From NCBI RefSeq assembly GCF_037975245.1, contig NC_092580.1, positions 2,141,501 through 2,205,500 of the forward strand: a stretch of 64,000 bases of DNA. Direction: 5' to 3'. The DNA comes from Apostichopus japonicus. Taxonomy: Eukaryota; Echinodermata; Holothuroidea; Aspidochirotida; Stichopodidae. Each line of letters begins with the position of its first letter. Positions within the stretch are counted from its first letter, which is position 1. This document shows positions 54,131 to 64,000 of this stretch, piece by piece. The notes under the pieces are model-generated. The model was not told the DNA's origin, made no database searches, and saw nothing but the letters and a program-made list of their open reading frames with translations. The position numbers were made by a program, and so were the translations under genes.

Positions 54131-56342
54131 AGTGAGATGACTGCATGTGATGCGAGACAATGCGTGACTTATCTGGTTAGAAATCATCCCAAATCCTGCA
54201 AATCAAAAACTTGTATTTTGCTAATACATCTATCTACTACCAAGTTTGAGAACAAGGCAATCAAATATTCAAACTTTTTCTGAAAAATCAAGCAATTCTC
54301 CAGTCTAAGGCACTGATATTTGGATAAATATGGAATTTGGATAGAAAGAAGAAGAAACTGTATATCATGATTGGTTTCGTCTTCAATTCTTAGAGAGATT
54401 TGTATCATCAATTCTATACACAGCAAAGAATATTAACACTAGATAACATTCTAGAAAATATCTTCAAAATAATGCAAATCATTTGCTTGTCACCAGCCAA
54501 GGAATTGCTAGGAAATTTTTAAATTTATTATCATTTTTAAATTATATTTTTAATGCTACAGTCTCACTAAAATATGTAACTATTTTCTTGTTCTTAAATG
54601 TAATTAAAGTGGCACACACACCAACAAAAAGGAAAGAATGGATGATTAAATGATGAAAATATGACTAGATTTGACAAATGTTAATCTAACAGTTTTAAGA
54701 TGGTCTAACTTGATTTCATTTTTGCACCTTTTCATGTTCCTAACATTAGACGGGTGGTGTGAAAAGTTGGCTGCAATTTCTAGTTTACTAAGTTTAGGTT
54801 CACTAATGAGGTAACAAAGAGTTATTCACTACTTTATGTGGATGTTTCATAACACAAATACTTTACAATTTGTTACCTAGCGTTCTGATAGTTATGTGCA
54901 TTCATATAAATAAACTTGGTGTCTGGGTAACCTCAAAAAAGTTATCCACAGTAAAGAATTTCATTTCAAAAACTGCTTAAAAAAACAAATAAAACCAAGC
55001 CAAGTCTGGGTGAGGTGACTGTTTTGTCTAGGGTGCAGTATGTACATGCTATCCTCTGGTAACCCTGTATTAAATCTTTTTGTCACCAACTGCTAACAAA
55101 AGAGTCCTCTTAATTAGATCCAGTCATGGATGAAGTTTGGAAATGATGAAAGACCTTTTCAGACTTATCGATCCAACAGTTTAAATACAAAAATAACAAT
55201 GATCCTATCACCAAACCTTGTGTGAGACACACAGTAAGTATTAACCTAGCCTCCTGCCTAGGAGATATATACTTGATTCAAGCATCCAGTCTGAACCACC
55301 TTTTGGGCCATTGAGTTTGATTTATATACAGGAATGATATGATACACAACGACAACAACGCAGTCCAGTAAAATCGACAACGTTACAACAGTTACCATTG
55401 GCAACAAAGTGGACAAAGGTGTGGTTTGAAAGCTGTTTACGACAAAGAGAAAATGACAGGGTGTCCCATCTGGTGGTTTTCATTGTCATCCTCTGTGTTT
55501 CTGTCCACATTTCTTCTTCGATTTTACTGCAACCACGACAAGGAAAATTCCGCCGACCGGGTAAGTAGCCCACTAGACAAACCCTTGTAAAATCATTGAT
55601 GTTCATTACACAATTAACTGTCATGTACAGTTAATATTTAGATGACTGGAACCAATTCATGAGGGGAAAATAAAACAAGCTGATTGCATTTCCCCCCCCC
55701 CCCCCCCTCCAAAGTCTTTAACATCACAGATTGCTCCAATATTTAATCACTCCCTGCTTGAAGATGAGTCTTAAGCTATACTAGGTCATTTTAAGAGGAA
55801 AAGGTTGCCATCTTGTAAATACCGGGATCTACGTACGACAAATGTCACCTTAAACTCTAATGGTACGACCTGTAATGCCGAGGAATGTGTTCTCTCTTTC
55901 AGATTAGGGATCATTTAAGGCACATGCGATTAGAATGAGGATGCCACCCCGAGCAGAGGGCTCAACATGCGGACCTGGTGAAAGTACTAGAACCAGAGGA
56001 GACACTCATGACCTAGTCGAGGAAATAACATCCTCCTGCAACTAGAGAAAGCAACTGAAAACTCTGATACCACCCTTCATAGATCCTCTGACACCAGTAA
56101 TATAAGCAGATGTGACACTTTTAACGTGTCGTGTTCACATTTTTTTCTTTAGCCCTGACTGCCGCCATGTTTTTTTTAGTTTTTCAAATTATGAGCTACT
56201 GGTACAGTAGTTTGCAAATTTCAAAAACAGCAGGTATCGATCAAGCAATACTCCTCAACACCCTCTTTTGAGTTTATGCTCTCTACTACCGCATTATAGT
56301 TTGATCATCTCCTGTGTGTTATCAGTGAGCACTGTCAACATA

Positions 56343-56769
56343 TCAGACCATCCCGCCATCAAAATCATCTTCTGATTCTGACTCGCTGCTGGTCATCTGC
56401 CTCTCCCCTGGTTTCAGGAAATTCATTTTCACAAGAAGTTTTTGAAAAGCTTGAGACCTACTGGCTTTATCCTTCTTGGAATCATCCGGTTGCAGCACCC
56501 TCCTCGGCCCCCTGGCTGCCGCCGGAGCTCGACTCTTTGGCACTTTGGTCTTTTTTCTCTTGGATTTCGCCTGCTCTGTCTTTTCTAACAACGGTCTTTT
56601 CATGGGCTTGGCTTTCTTTGCAGCAGGGGGGGTCTGTTTAGGTGTTCTTATTTTGGCGCCGGGAGATGTTTTGTATCGGAAACTGAAATCGTCGATCGTA
56701 TAGTCCAGTTTAGCTTCCTCGATGTGCGCCATGAGCTCTGGCCGGGATCTGAACTTCTTCCCTTCGGGA
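56343..56769 (-). CDS. MBD4: MBD protein exon 3: second half of the domain, basic linker, stop
   Basis: Acceptor CTTCTCTCGACAG. Encodes PEGKKFRSRPELMAHI, KLDYTIDDFSFRYK, then KKAKPMKRPLLEKTEQAKSK and the acidic end. No GTAAG or GTGAG donor was seen inside it. Confidence 0.88.
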
Positions 56770-59700
56770 CTGTCGAGAGAAGAACAAAAAGGGATGGAAC
56801 ACAGATATTATTGAAAATTTGATCAAATAAAGCTGGCTGTGGTGTATCAAGTAGTGAGATGATGAGAAGGCAAAAAGGACTGTAGAGTAAAACTGCATCT
56901 TCTATTAACGTTGAAGGTGCAAGACTCTTTGACAGCCTTTGGGTGAACAGAAAGGAGACAAGATAAAACAAATATTAGTTTGGTCAAAAGAACTGCACTG
57001 CAATTTTTATATCCACAATAACTTAGTTAAAAGAGCTCACTGATGTTTGGTTAAGTGAACAACCAAAGTACAAAATACTAAACAACAAGAACCCAGCAGG
57101 CACTATGGTTCCTTGCTTTAATGGGATATTAAAGTGTTGTTTGTCATCGCCCAATATCATAATCTCTATGCCCACATGAACCAGCAATTAAGCAACAACT
57201 GTATTCCAAGTTTGGATACAATCTATGTCTTGAAAGGTTGTGGAGTTATGGCAATTTTGAAATTTTGGCCTCCCCCCCAAAAAATTGGGCACAATAAAAT
57301 GTTGTGCCCAAATGGTCCCAAAAATATTGGGCTTCAGTTCACAAATCTGGGCCCAAAGAATGTGTCTCAAAATGCATATTTGCTGGAAATAAAATTTGCC
57401 CAGATGGCCTTCATGTACCAGCCATATCCAACAACTGCATACCAAGTTTGGCTATAATTCACCTTACGGTGGCAGAGTTATTGCAATGTAAAGATTTTTA
57501 AGTTTGGCCCCATAACCTTGTTAATATTTGTCAGGTCAGCTTCAAAAACAACATGGCACACCTTCTCACTATAATACATCTACACAGCAAGTACGACAAA
57601 TATCCATCACAGACCCAAGTCAGTTTCAAGAGCTCACTGATGTTTGGTTTAAGTGAACAACCAAAGTACAAAATACTAAACAAAAATTGTAAAACAGTAA
57701 CGACTACTTACAAAATCCATATAAATGAGCAAAGCTTTTACCACCATAGCATTTAAAGTCGAACGATAACAAAGACTAACAGATTCTCAATTTAGCAATA
57801 AAAAACATCAATTTCCATAAGGATAGACAAGGCAGCATGTTGAGGCTAATTAAGAAATAAAGAAAACAGGAAAGCCACAAAAGCAATACTGGAAAACAGA
57901 AAGGATTAAGAAAGACAAAACTTCAAACTGAAACAAAACTATGCCTTCACAGAGCTTACATACAAAACTATGCTTTCAAAATTCACAAAGCATATATACA
58001 AAACTATGCCTTCACAATTCACAAAGCATAAATACAAAACTATGCCTTTACAATTCACAAAGCATCAATACAAAACTATGCCTTCACAATTCACAAAGCA
58101 TAAATACCAAACTATGCCTTCACAGAGCATAAATACAAAACTATGCCTTCACAGATCATACCTGAAAATATACACATCATATTTGCCTGCTGATTTCCCT
58201 GTCATTCTCTGGCTTATTTTTCGTTTCCAACCTTCTGGCACCCCTTCCGTATCCTCTATGGTCAGTGTCGGTTGCCTTGGGGTTGACACTTTGGCCTCAC
58301 TGTTGTTACTCTTCTTATTGTTTTTATCGACATTCTCGTCATCGTTTTCTTCCAGGTCTTGGCCCGCTTTGTCATCAATTACAAGCTCATTATCAGACTC
58401 CAGCTCACTTTCCTCTGCCTCTTCTGCTTCCTCGGCAGTTTTGTCTTCACTCTGCTCATCTTTCTCTGTCTTTGAATTTAATTCCGAAGTTTCAACATCG
58501 GATTTCACCTGGTCGCTGTCGTCCGAAGATGAAGACATCTCGGTGCTATTATTGGCATTTTCATCGATAAGTTTTTTCTTGAAGTGTTTGGTCGTTGGAG
58601 AAGCATGACTTTCTGGAGGAGGACTCAATGGCTTAATTTTACAAATCGTGCTGCCGCAATTGTCGCTGGATTCAGATGAGACTGTTCTGTGAAGAAAGAA
58701 TAACAATAACACAAGATAAACAGATATCTGTTATTGTCAGGGAAATGTTTCAAAACTCCAAATGATCTAATACTCCATATACTCAAAGTTAACTTTATTC
58801 ACAATGAAATGAATGCAAAAAAAAAAAACAACAGGGAAATTTTCATTTGCCATTTTCAGTGTAATATACGCATTCACATTTTCCAGTACATCAATGAAGC
58901 AGAATGATGGATGCAGTTACTTGTTTGTTTACAAAAGTCTAATTAAGTTGTCATAAATGGAGAATTTGGGCTTTCATTTCTTGTTGTATTTCTAATTACG
59001 TTTAACTTTTTCTTAAATTTCTTCTTTTCACAATTTAGTAAATGATAGAGACTATAATTCAGTGGTCAACAACCTTTGTAGGACGCGACCCAGCCAATAG
59101 TTTGTGGGTTTCAGTCAATCAGTCATCTATCTGTCCCCTTTCCCCCCTCCCAGTTATAATCATATATAGTAAGACGGGGTAAAAAAAAAACGTTTCCTTA
59201 AAGTTTAACATAAAACTCGTTAGGTAGATGCTTAGGTAGATATTTTAGCATTGTCAGTTGACAAGTGGGAATACCTTCCTAAATAGCCATAATAAAAATT
59301 TCAATCACAATGAGTAAAGGAGAAATTCCAGAAAAGGGGTGGTTTTTTTTTACCCCGGCTGTTCGTCATTTTTGGGGTAAAAAAAAACCCTGCTGGGGTA
59401 AAAAAAGTCCACACTGTTAAAACAACATACTACCAAAGAAAATGTGCAAAACCACCAGAAATATTTTCAGCACACTTTAGAAAAGCTTTATTTGGGCATT
59501 TTCAATCAAGTTCTGCATGAATTAACCTATTGCCAAAGGATAAACTCCCGGAAACAAACCCCACCTTCCGAGACTAAGCAAGATTCTATCAAGACTGTTT
59601 AATACCCCCTAAAACATTATTGACCATGTTTTATGAGTTTTATTCTATATATTAGTATCACATCCAGCTGTGGGGTTGGGACTTAGGGTAGAGAAAAATT

Positions 59701-61605
59701 TAGGACTCTAAAAATAACAAGATAACCATATACAGCAGACATATATTGTGTTAGGCTATAACACTAGGCTAACATAGAAATAACTTAGGTTAAGAACAGG
59801 CAACAGTTAGTTATAAAAATGTAAATTATTATATTGGTAGAAATTAGAGGAGCATAGATGTACTCCCTGTGTCAATCATATAGCAATTCTAACATTCTGT
59901 GATAAATATAAACCATTTTGGGAGGAAATTAGGACTGGTCTTTTTTTACCCCAAACGGACACTAAACCCTGGGGTAAAAAAAAACCACGTCATTCGAGAA
60001 AACTGGCAGATCGTGCGGGTAATTACATTACTGATTCATGTAGGTACGCCTCTTGTTATCATAACCAAGAAACAAAAACCTCTATATCAGTTCTAATATT
60101 TTTGCAGGATAAAGTTAAAGGACAGTGTTCAGAACTTAAATATTTGCTATTTTTAGAGTATGGGAAAAATCGGCGCTAAAAGTATCGGTACGCCGATGGA
60201 AAAGAATAGTAACAATCAATAAAGTATGTCAGAATTGACTTGGGCACCATGGTTTTCACATACACCATACAAAAATGTGTTTCTATTTCTCACGACTTGT
60301 AGTTGGGGGGTGGTTTTTTTTTACCCCAACTACCCTGTGGTTTTTTTTTACCCCGTCTTACTATAATCATTATAATCCCACTTGGCTCTACTTCAAGGAA
60401 TCAACATACAATCCTTTAGATTGACACACAGGGCCGACAGCGTCCAACTTATAACATGACCTTGACTGAAGTGACGATAACTTTACACAGGCCTTTCTTA
60501 CTATGATTTCTGAAACGATCTTGCGGCTGATCGAAAAATCCTTTGCGCCCCTTAAAATTGGGTCGCAACCCATAAGTTGCGGACTGTCGGGATATTATTT
60601 CAAAGTTTAAATATCTATTGGTCGTTATTTTCTGTTTCAGTGCTCAATAGTTTAGACTTCGTATCGTACAATTATGCAAACACTCTTAAATATTGAGCAA
60701 ATTTGAAGGATTATCAAATGTAATGAACGAGCACCGTTAAGTCATTGAATTCCTTCTCTTATACAAGTATATTGCATTATTGGGCTTCTTTGCTTTCTCC
60801 CCGTCTCCCTACCCCTATGATAGTATCTAACGATGTCTGATGTCATAATTCATATTACTCATATGAACAACTTTTATGGTCAGATTATCCATTAAATTTG
60901 CCAAGGTTTAAGATTAGCTAATGTCAGACTATATAGACAGCAATAAAAAGGTATAGGCTAGGCCTATATGAAATTAGAATCCTTAGGCCATAATAATGAA
61001 AATACACTCGTTTGACAAAAGTACTAAATAAGCCTTGGCAAAGTTACATTGGGGTTAATATTAATTAAGTCAGTTGAACTTCGCAAAGTTTTGGATTTGT
61101 GTCCGACGCTGACGTCTTGGATAAAACACATTGGTACTAGCAGTAGTACTAGTATAATCGCTGAGTGAATCCCTGACAAGCCATGTGTTTACTACATATA
61201 GGTTACACACATAGCGTAGGTTACTCATTCTTAGTCATAATACAGCTTGCTGCTTGGTCTATGCTTGCATTGGTAATGGTAGCGTAGTGAGTTAGGTTGC
61301 CTAGCGTTATGTAAAATGCATGCTTAGGTACAGAATAGGCTACACTTTGTACTGGAGAATCTTTACTTATGTCAGTACTGAAAGCTTATACAATAGTCCG
61401 AGCGCGCGAAATAATGGTAGTATGGAAAGGATGCAAGACTGAATTATATCACTGTATTTCATGGTTCTACAATATGTCAAGCGTTTTAGACTTAACCATC
61501 AGTGATGAATGATCTCGAGTGAGTGAGAACTCTTGTAATTTCATGTAAAAGCACTTACTCTGTTGGAACACTAACCACCTGGCTCATTTGCTCCGTTTCT
61601 GCCAT
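56343..61605 (-). CDS. MBD4: Methyl-CpG-binding domain protein, N-terminal MBD4-like part (332 aa)
   Basis: Exons 61605-61559, 58686-58162 and 56769-56343 join in phases 2 and 2, from ATG to TGA. After an acidic, Ser/Glu/Asp-rich N-terminus comes the methyl-CpG-binding domain, residues about 163-228: VPEGWKRKISQRMTGKSAGK, YDVYIF, SPEGKKFRSRPELMAHIEEA and DFSF. It binds methylated CpG in DNA. The C-terminus is a Lys/Arg/Pro-rich segment ending SSESESEDDFDGGMV. The order and strand match the N-terminal half of MBD4, whose glycosylase exons follow 10.5 kb downstream, but the third exon has an in-frame stop and no clear donor. It is therefore either an alternative end or a separate gene. MeCP2-like identity of the domain alone is an alternative reading. 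Confidence 0.87.
57037..57690. repeat. Segment flanked by 57-bp direct repeats in the MBD intron
   Basis: AGCTCACTGATGTTTGGTTA and the following AAGTGAACAACCAAAGTAC occur at 57037 and 57630. Between them two CCAAGTTTGG-TA-CAAT modules (57208, 57441) repeat. It could be a short inserted element. Confidence 0.65.
57945..58160. repeat. 36/24-bp minisatellite abutting the MBD exon 2 donor
   Basis: Units contain ACAAAACTATGCCTTCACAA followed by TTCACAAAGCATAAAT. About six units run up to the splice donor (GTATGATCTGTGAAGG on the minus strand), which itself resembles the unit edge. Confidence 0.9.
58162..58686 (-). CDS. MBD4: MBD protein exon 2: acidic region and first half of the domain
   Basis: Acceptor CTTTCTTCACAG and donor AG|GTATGA. 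Acidic runs such as EEAEEAEESELESDNE precede GVPEGWKRKISQRMTGKSAG. Confidence 0.92.
59169..60361. mobile_element. Inverted-repeat element of 1.19 kb with GGGGTAAAAAAAAACC hairpins
   Basis: Perfect terminal inverted repeats of about 20 bases, starting GTAAGACGGGGTAAAA, are flanked by TA on both sides (59167-59168 and 60362-60363), as in Tc1/mariner targets. Eight copies of the GGGGTAAAAAAA word lie inside, several as facing pairs forming hairpins (59340-59391 and 59938-59990). No transposase. Confidence 0.85.
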
Positions 61606-61691
61606 TTCGCGAAGTTGCGTCTCATATTCTGATTGCTTGTTAGAATGCAGTTCATCTTGAAATTCAACATGCTGTTGCAGTTTGTTTAAAG
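61559..61691 (-). CDS. MBD4: MBD protein exon 1 (ATG at 61605; may extend upstream)
   Basis: From ATG at 61605 it encodes MAETEQMSQVVSVPTE to donor GA|GTAAGT. The same frame is open upstream to an acceptor-like TATTTGCAG at 61692, reading LNKLQQHVEFQDELHSNKQS then EYETQLRE, which looks like a coding coiled coil. A further 5' exon is therefore possible. Coordinates cover the longer version. Confidence 0.6.
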
Positions 61692-61699
61692 CTGCAAAT

Positions 61700-62860
61700 A
61701 CCTAATTAGCGATACGACAGTCACGAATCACACATATTTACAATAACTTCTTTCGCGGAACAGAGAGATCATCAACATCAATTAATCTTAGAAGTATGTC
61801 GAATTAAGAAAAAAAAAGGGAATGCTCGATACCCTTAATATGTTTGATATTTTATTATTTTGTTTTGAATGCCAATGATGAACACTGTGGTAACCATGAT
61901 TGTAGACAGTCCATGAAGTTGCAGGTCTCATCCCAAAACTTGGCTAAAAAAGGACTGCAAGTAAATTATGTAATCACTTTGAAGGTACATCGCCATACAC
62001 CTAAAAAGGGATAGTGGGGCAGGGACGTACATTAGCGATTTTGCAGAGATATGTTAAACTTGGTTTCAGCGCCTTGGCGCTAGAAAATTAACTTCTTAAT
62101 GAAATTGATGCCATACGCTATCTTTTTGCCGTATAGGATTTTTTTTTTCTTTTTTCATGTATTTATTTCCAGTATAAATATTAATATTTATAATGATATT
62201 ATGTAACAAGAAAAATTATTTAAGAAAGTTAGTTTACAAAAAACAAAATAAATCGGTTTGCAAAGAATGTGTCATTTTTCTCAGTGTATGCAATTTACAC
62301 TTCTAATGAACTCATTTTTTCTGAGCAGCATTGCTTACAGTACTCATAAGAGAGTTAAAATCTATATTAACAATTCTAGAACAATACTTTGAAAAGTAAT
62401 AATTCTCTTATCTCATATAAGGTACATTATTACTGAAAACAAAAGGGGATGGTCCTGTATGATTCATACATCCTTTCTGAACAGTTGCACTACTCCCGGG
62501 TGGGTTTTTATTCTTTCAATTATGTAACTCTTACGGTTTCTTATCTATACTACCAAAACAAAATATAGGTTGTGGTCACCATCGTATAGAAATACGGCTA
62601 AGCAGTTTCATGAAACGATCAGCCACGTCTAACGAATACGCGCGCGTTTGTAAGCGCAAGTTGTCTTCATCATTACATATGCCTCACCGGCAAGAAATCA
62701 TACCGTGTCAGAACTTACTGCATGCGCAAATTGCACCGACGCGACGCGACGCGACTGCTTTGTAAAATCCGTCCGGTCACAGTCCGCGGGTCTGTGCTAT
62801 TTGCGAGAAATTTTGCTCACGACCCGACCAAGATACGACAGTCTGTCCTCGTCGTGACCA
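61700..62860. other. Upstream region of the MBD gene
   Basis: AT-rich until about 62630, then a CpG-rich patch (62636-62860) with CGACGCGACGCGACGCGAC. The patch could be the promoter or first exon of the MBD gene on the minus strand, but no start was identified. Confidence 0.4.
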
Positions 62861-63502
62861 ACCCGGGGGACAAACTAAAACGAATGACAGCGAATGACCG
62901 AATGACAATTGACTTTGTACAGGGTAAATTATCATTTGCGAATGACAGCGAATGACAGCGAATGACAACGAATGACAACGAAGGCCGGTGGTGAGAAGAG
63001 ATAGAATGAATAACGGAGTGGAGTAAATGCGGTTATTGGTTTTCTGCGCAAAAATGATTTGAGGAAAATCGCATGTTACGTGGTTGTAGGGTTTTGGTGT
63101 AATTTACGGATAGAAACCACAGGAAAGATTTTTGTGTGAGAATGCACTTGAGTGCTGTGCTTTTTACCTCTGTAGATTTATATAGAAAGATAACTGAAGC
63201 CGTTTCAAGATTATAGTATTGTTAGTTTCTAACAATTAATATCGGAAAAATGACGTTAAATTTACTTTTTAAAATCAGACTTACAATTTCGCTTGCTATA
63301 AGATGCGTTTTTATCTTGTCCGTACTATACTAGATCTAGATACCCACGAAGTCTGAACTGTGATATCCAGTTGAAGCAAATGTACTGTGCTGTCATTACT
63401 GTCATTCGTTTTAGTTAACGCGAATTTTTAGTGTGTACAACATATTGTCATTCGTTACGTGTAACGCAATTGTCATTCGTTTTAGTATCACCCCAACCCG
63501 GG
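62861..63502. mobile_element. Possible MITE with repeated CGAATGACA words
   Basis: The left part CCCGGGGGACAAACTAAAAC is followed by several direct CGAATGACA words. The right part (63400-63502) carries the complement TGTCATTCGTTTTAGT three times and ends CCCCAACCCGGG. Words point inward from both ends. The target duplication was not resolved. Confidence 0.6.
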
Positions 63503-64000
63503 CATATCATGCGTGCGTACCAGCGTGGGTGGATATACTGTCATAAAGTTCTCCGCGCTATATCGTAGCTAGGTTATTTCCATATACATAACTTCAGAGA
63601 TATGTTACAGCACCGAAGCGCAAGATATGACTTCATATTAAGAATAAAGCCATGCTGTATATTTTTGAATATCTTGTTATGCACCACTTATAAGGAACAT
63701 CGTATCTGCAAATAAATTGGGATATTCCGGATGATTCTCCCTCCATTCTTTCCTTCATCGCTATATCTTGTGATAAACACTAGTACCCTATTAACTGCAT
63801 TTAGTTTCTGAAAGTTTTTGAGAGTTATAGCATAATTAGCAACTTTATGTGTGGCGAAAGACCTGTTTTGTTTTTGTTGTTATTGTTGTTGCTGGAAATT
63901 TCTAGTCTGACGAGTTGTTGTGTTTTTTTCTTCTATGCTACCACACAACTCGCGCGCCTATTCTACCGTAGCGCAAGTACCTGATCCACGAGAGCCTAAT
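63503..64000. other. Right end, no feature recognised
   Basis: AT-rich sequence with a (TTG)n-like patch near 63870. No gene or repeat was recognised. Confidence 0.6.

Larger units (their letters stand above)
45876..56342. other. Gap between the two MBD4 halves: intron or intergenic
   Basis: About 10.5 kb with no convincing minus-strand exon. Holds a SINE, a 71-bp array (48339-48906), a 33/36-bp array (53735-54130) and C-runs at 46558, 47676, 50290 and 55691. The 104-codon minus frame 50685-50371 lacks a family signature. Confidence 0.6.

Noticed and set aside
55380-55920. Plus-strand donor (CGG|GTAAGT at 55562) and acceptor (CTCTCTTTCAG at 55902) pair suggesting a small two-exon gene
   Set aside because: The joined frames are under 60 residues and end soon after the junction; no homology.

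Overview
The window is eukaryotic nuclear DNA: AT-rich, with long GT-AG introns, many dispersed and tandem repeats, and about 28 G or C homopolymer runs of 8 or more bases. The four gene models read as an animal. The dense MITE, SINE and minisatellite content, and protein matches close to vertebrates but not vertebrate, suggest a marine invertebrate deuterostome, perhaps an echinoderm. The species is inference.

Left end (1-6.03 kb, minus strand): the first three coding exons of IFT122, the intraflagellar transport-A WD40 protein, running off the left edge. Its third intron side carries a 1.46-kb TTAA-flanked inverted-repeat element. From 6.4 to 6.9 kb lies a broken non-LTR retrotransposon tail.

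10.27-15.46 kb (plus strand): a five-exon matrix metalloproteinase, 501 residues, with signal peptide, cysteine switch, furin site and zinc motif. A 182-residue serine/acidic tail replaces the usual hemopexin domain. Its introns hold a hAT MITE, a second TTAA element, a 279-bp tandem duplication and hammerhead-ribozyme-like inverted repeats. A 32-bp minisatellite follows the stop codon. From 16.5 to 20.9 kb is a 2-kb tandem duplication of non-coding repeat DNA.

28.7-37.75 kb (plus strand): a phase-consistent multi-exon gene for a 530-574 residue, low-complexity, probably disordered protein that I cannot assign to a family.

41.7-61.7 kb (minus strand): MBD4 material. The 3' part is four exons of the thymine-DNA glycosylase domain. 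The 5' part, 56.3-61.7 kb, encodes a methyl-CpG-binding domain but reaches its own stop codon, so the locus either makes an alternative short protein or has been split in two. The catalytic glycosylase exon is followed by about 22 tandem 61-bp copies of its own 3' end plus splice donor, the most striking structure here. IFT122 and MBD4 are also neighbours in human, so this is conserved linkage with the arrangement changed and two other genes now between them.

Gene exons were called by translating both strands, matching family motifs and checking that intron phases agree; no alignment or transcript data were used.
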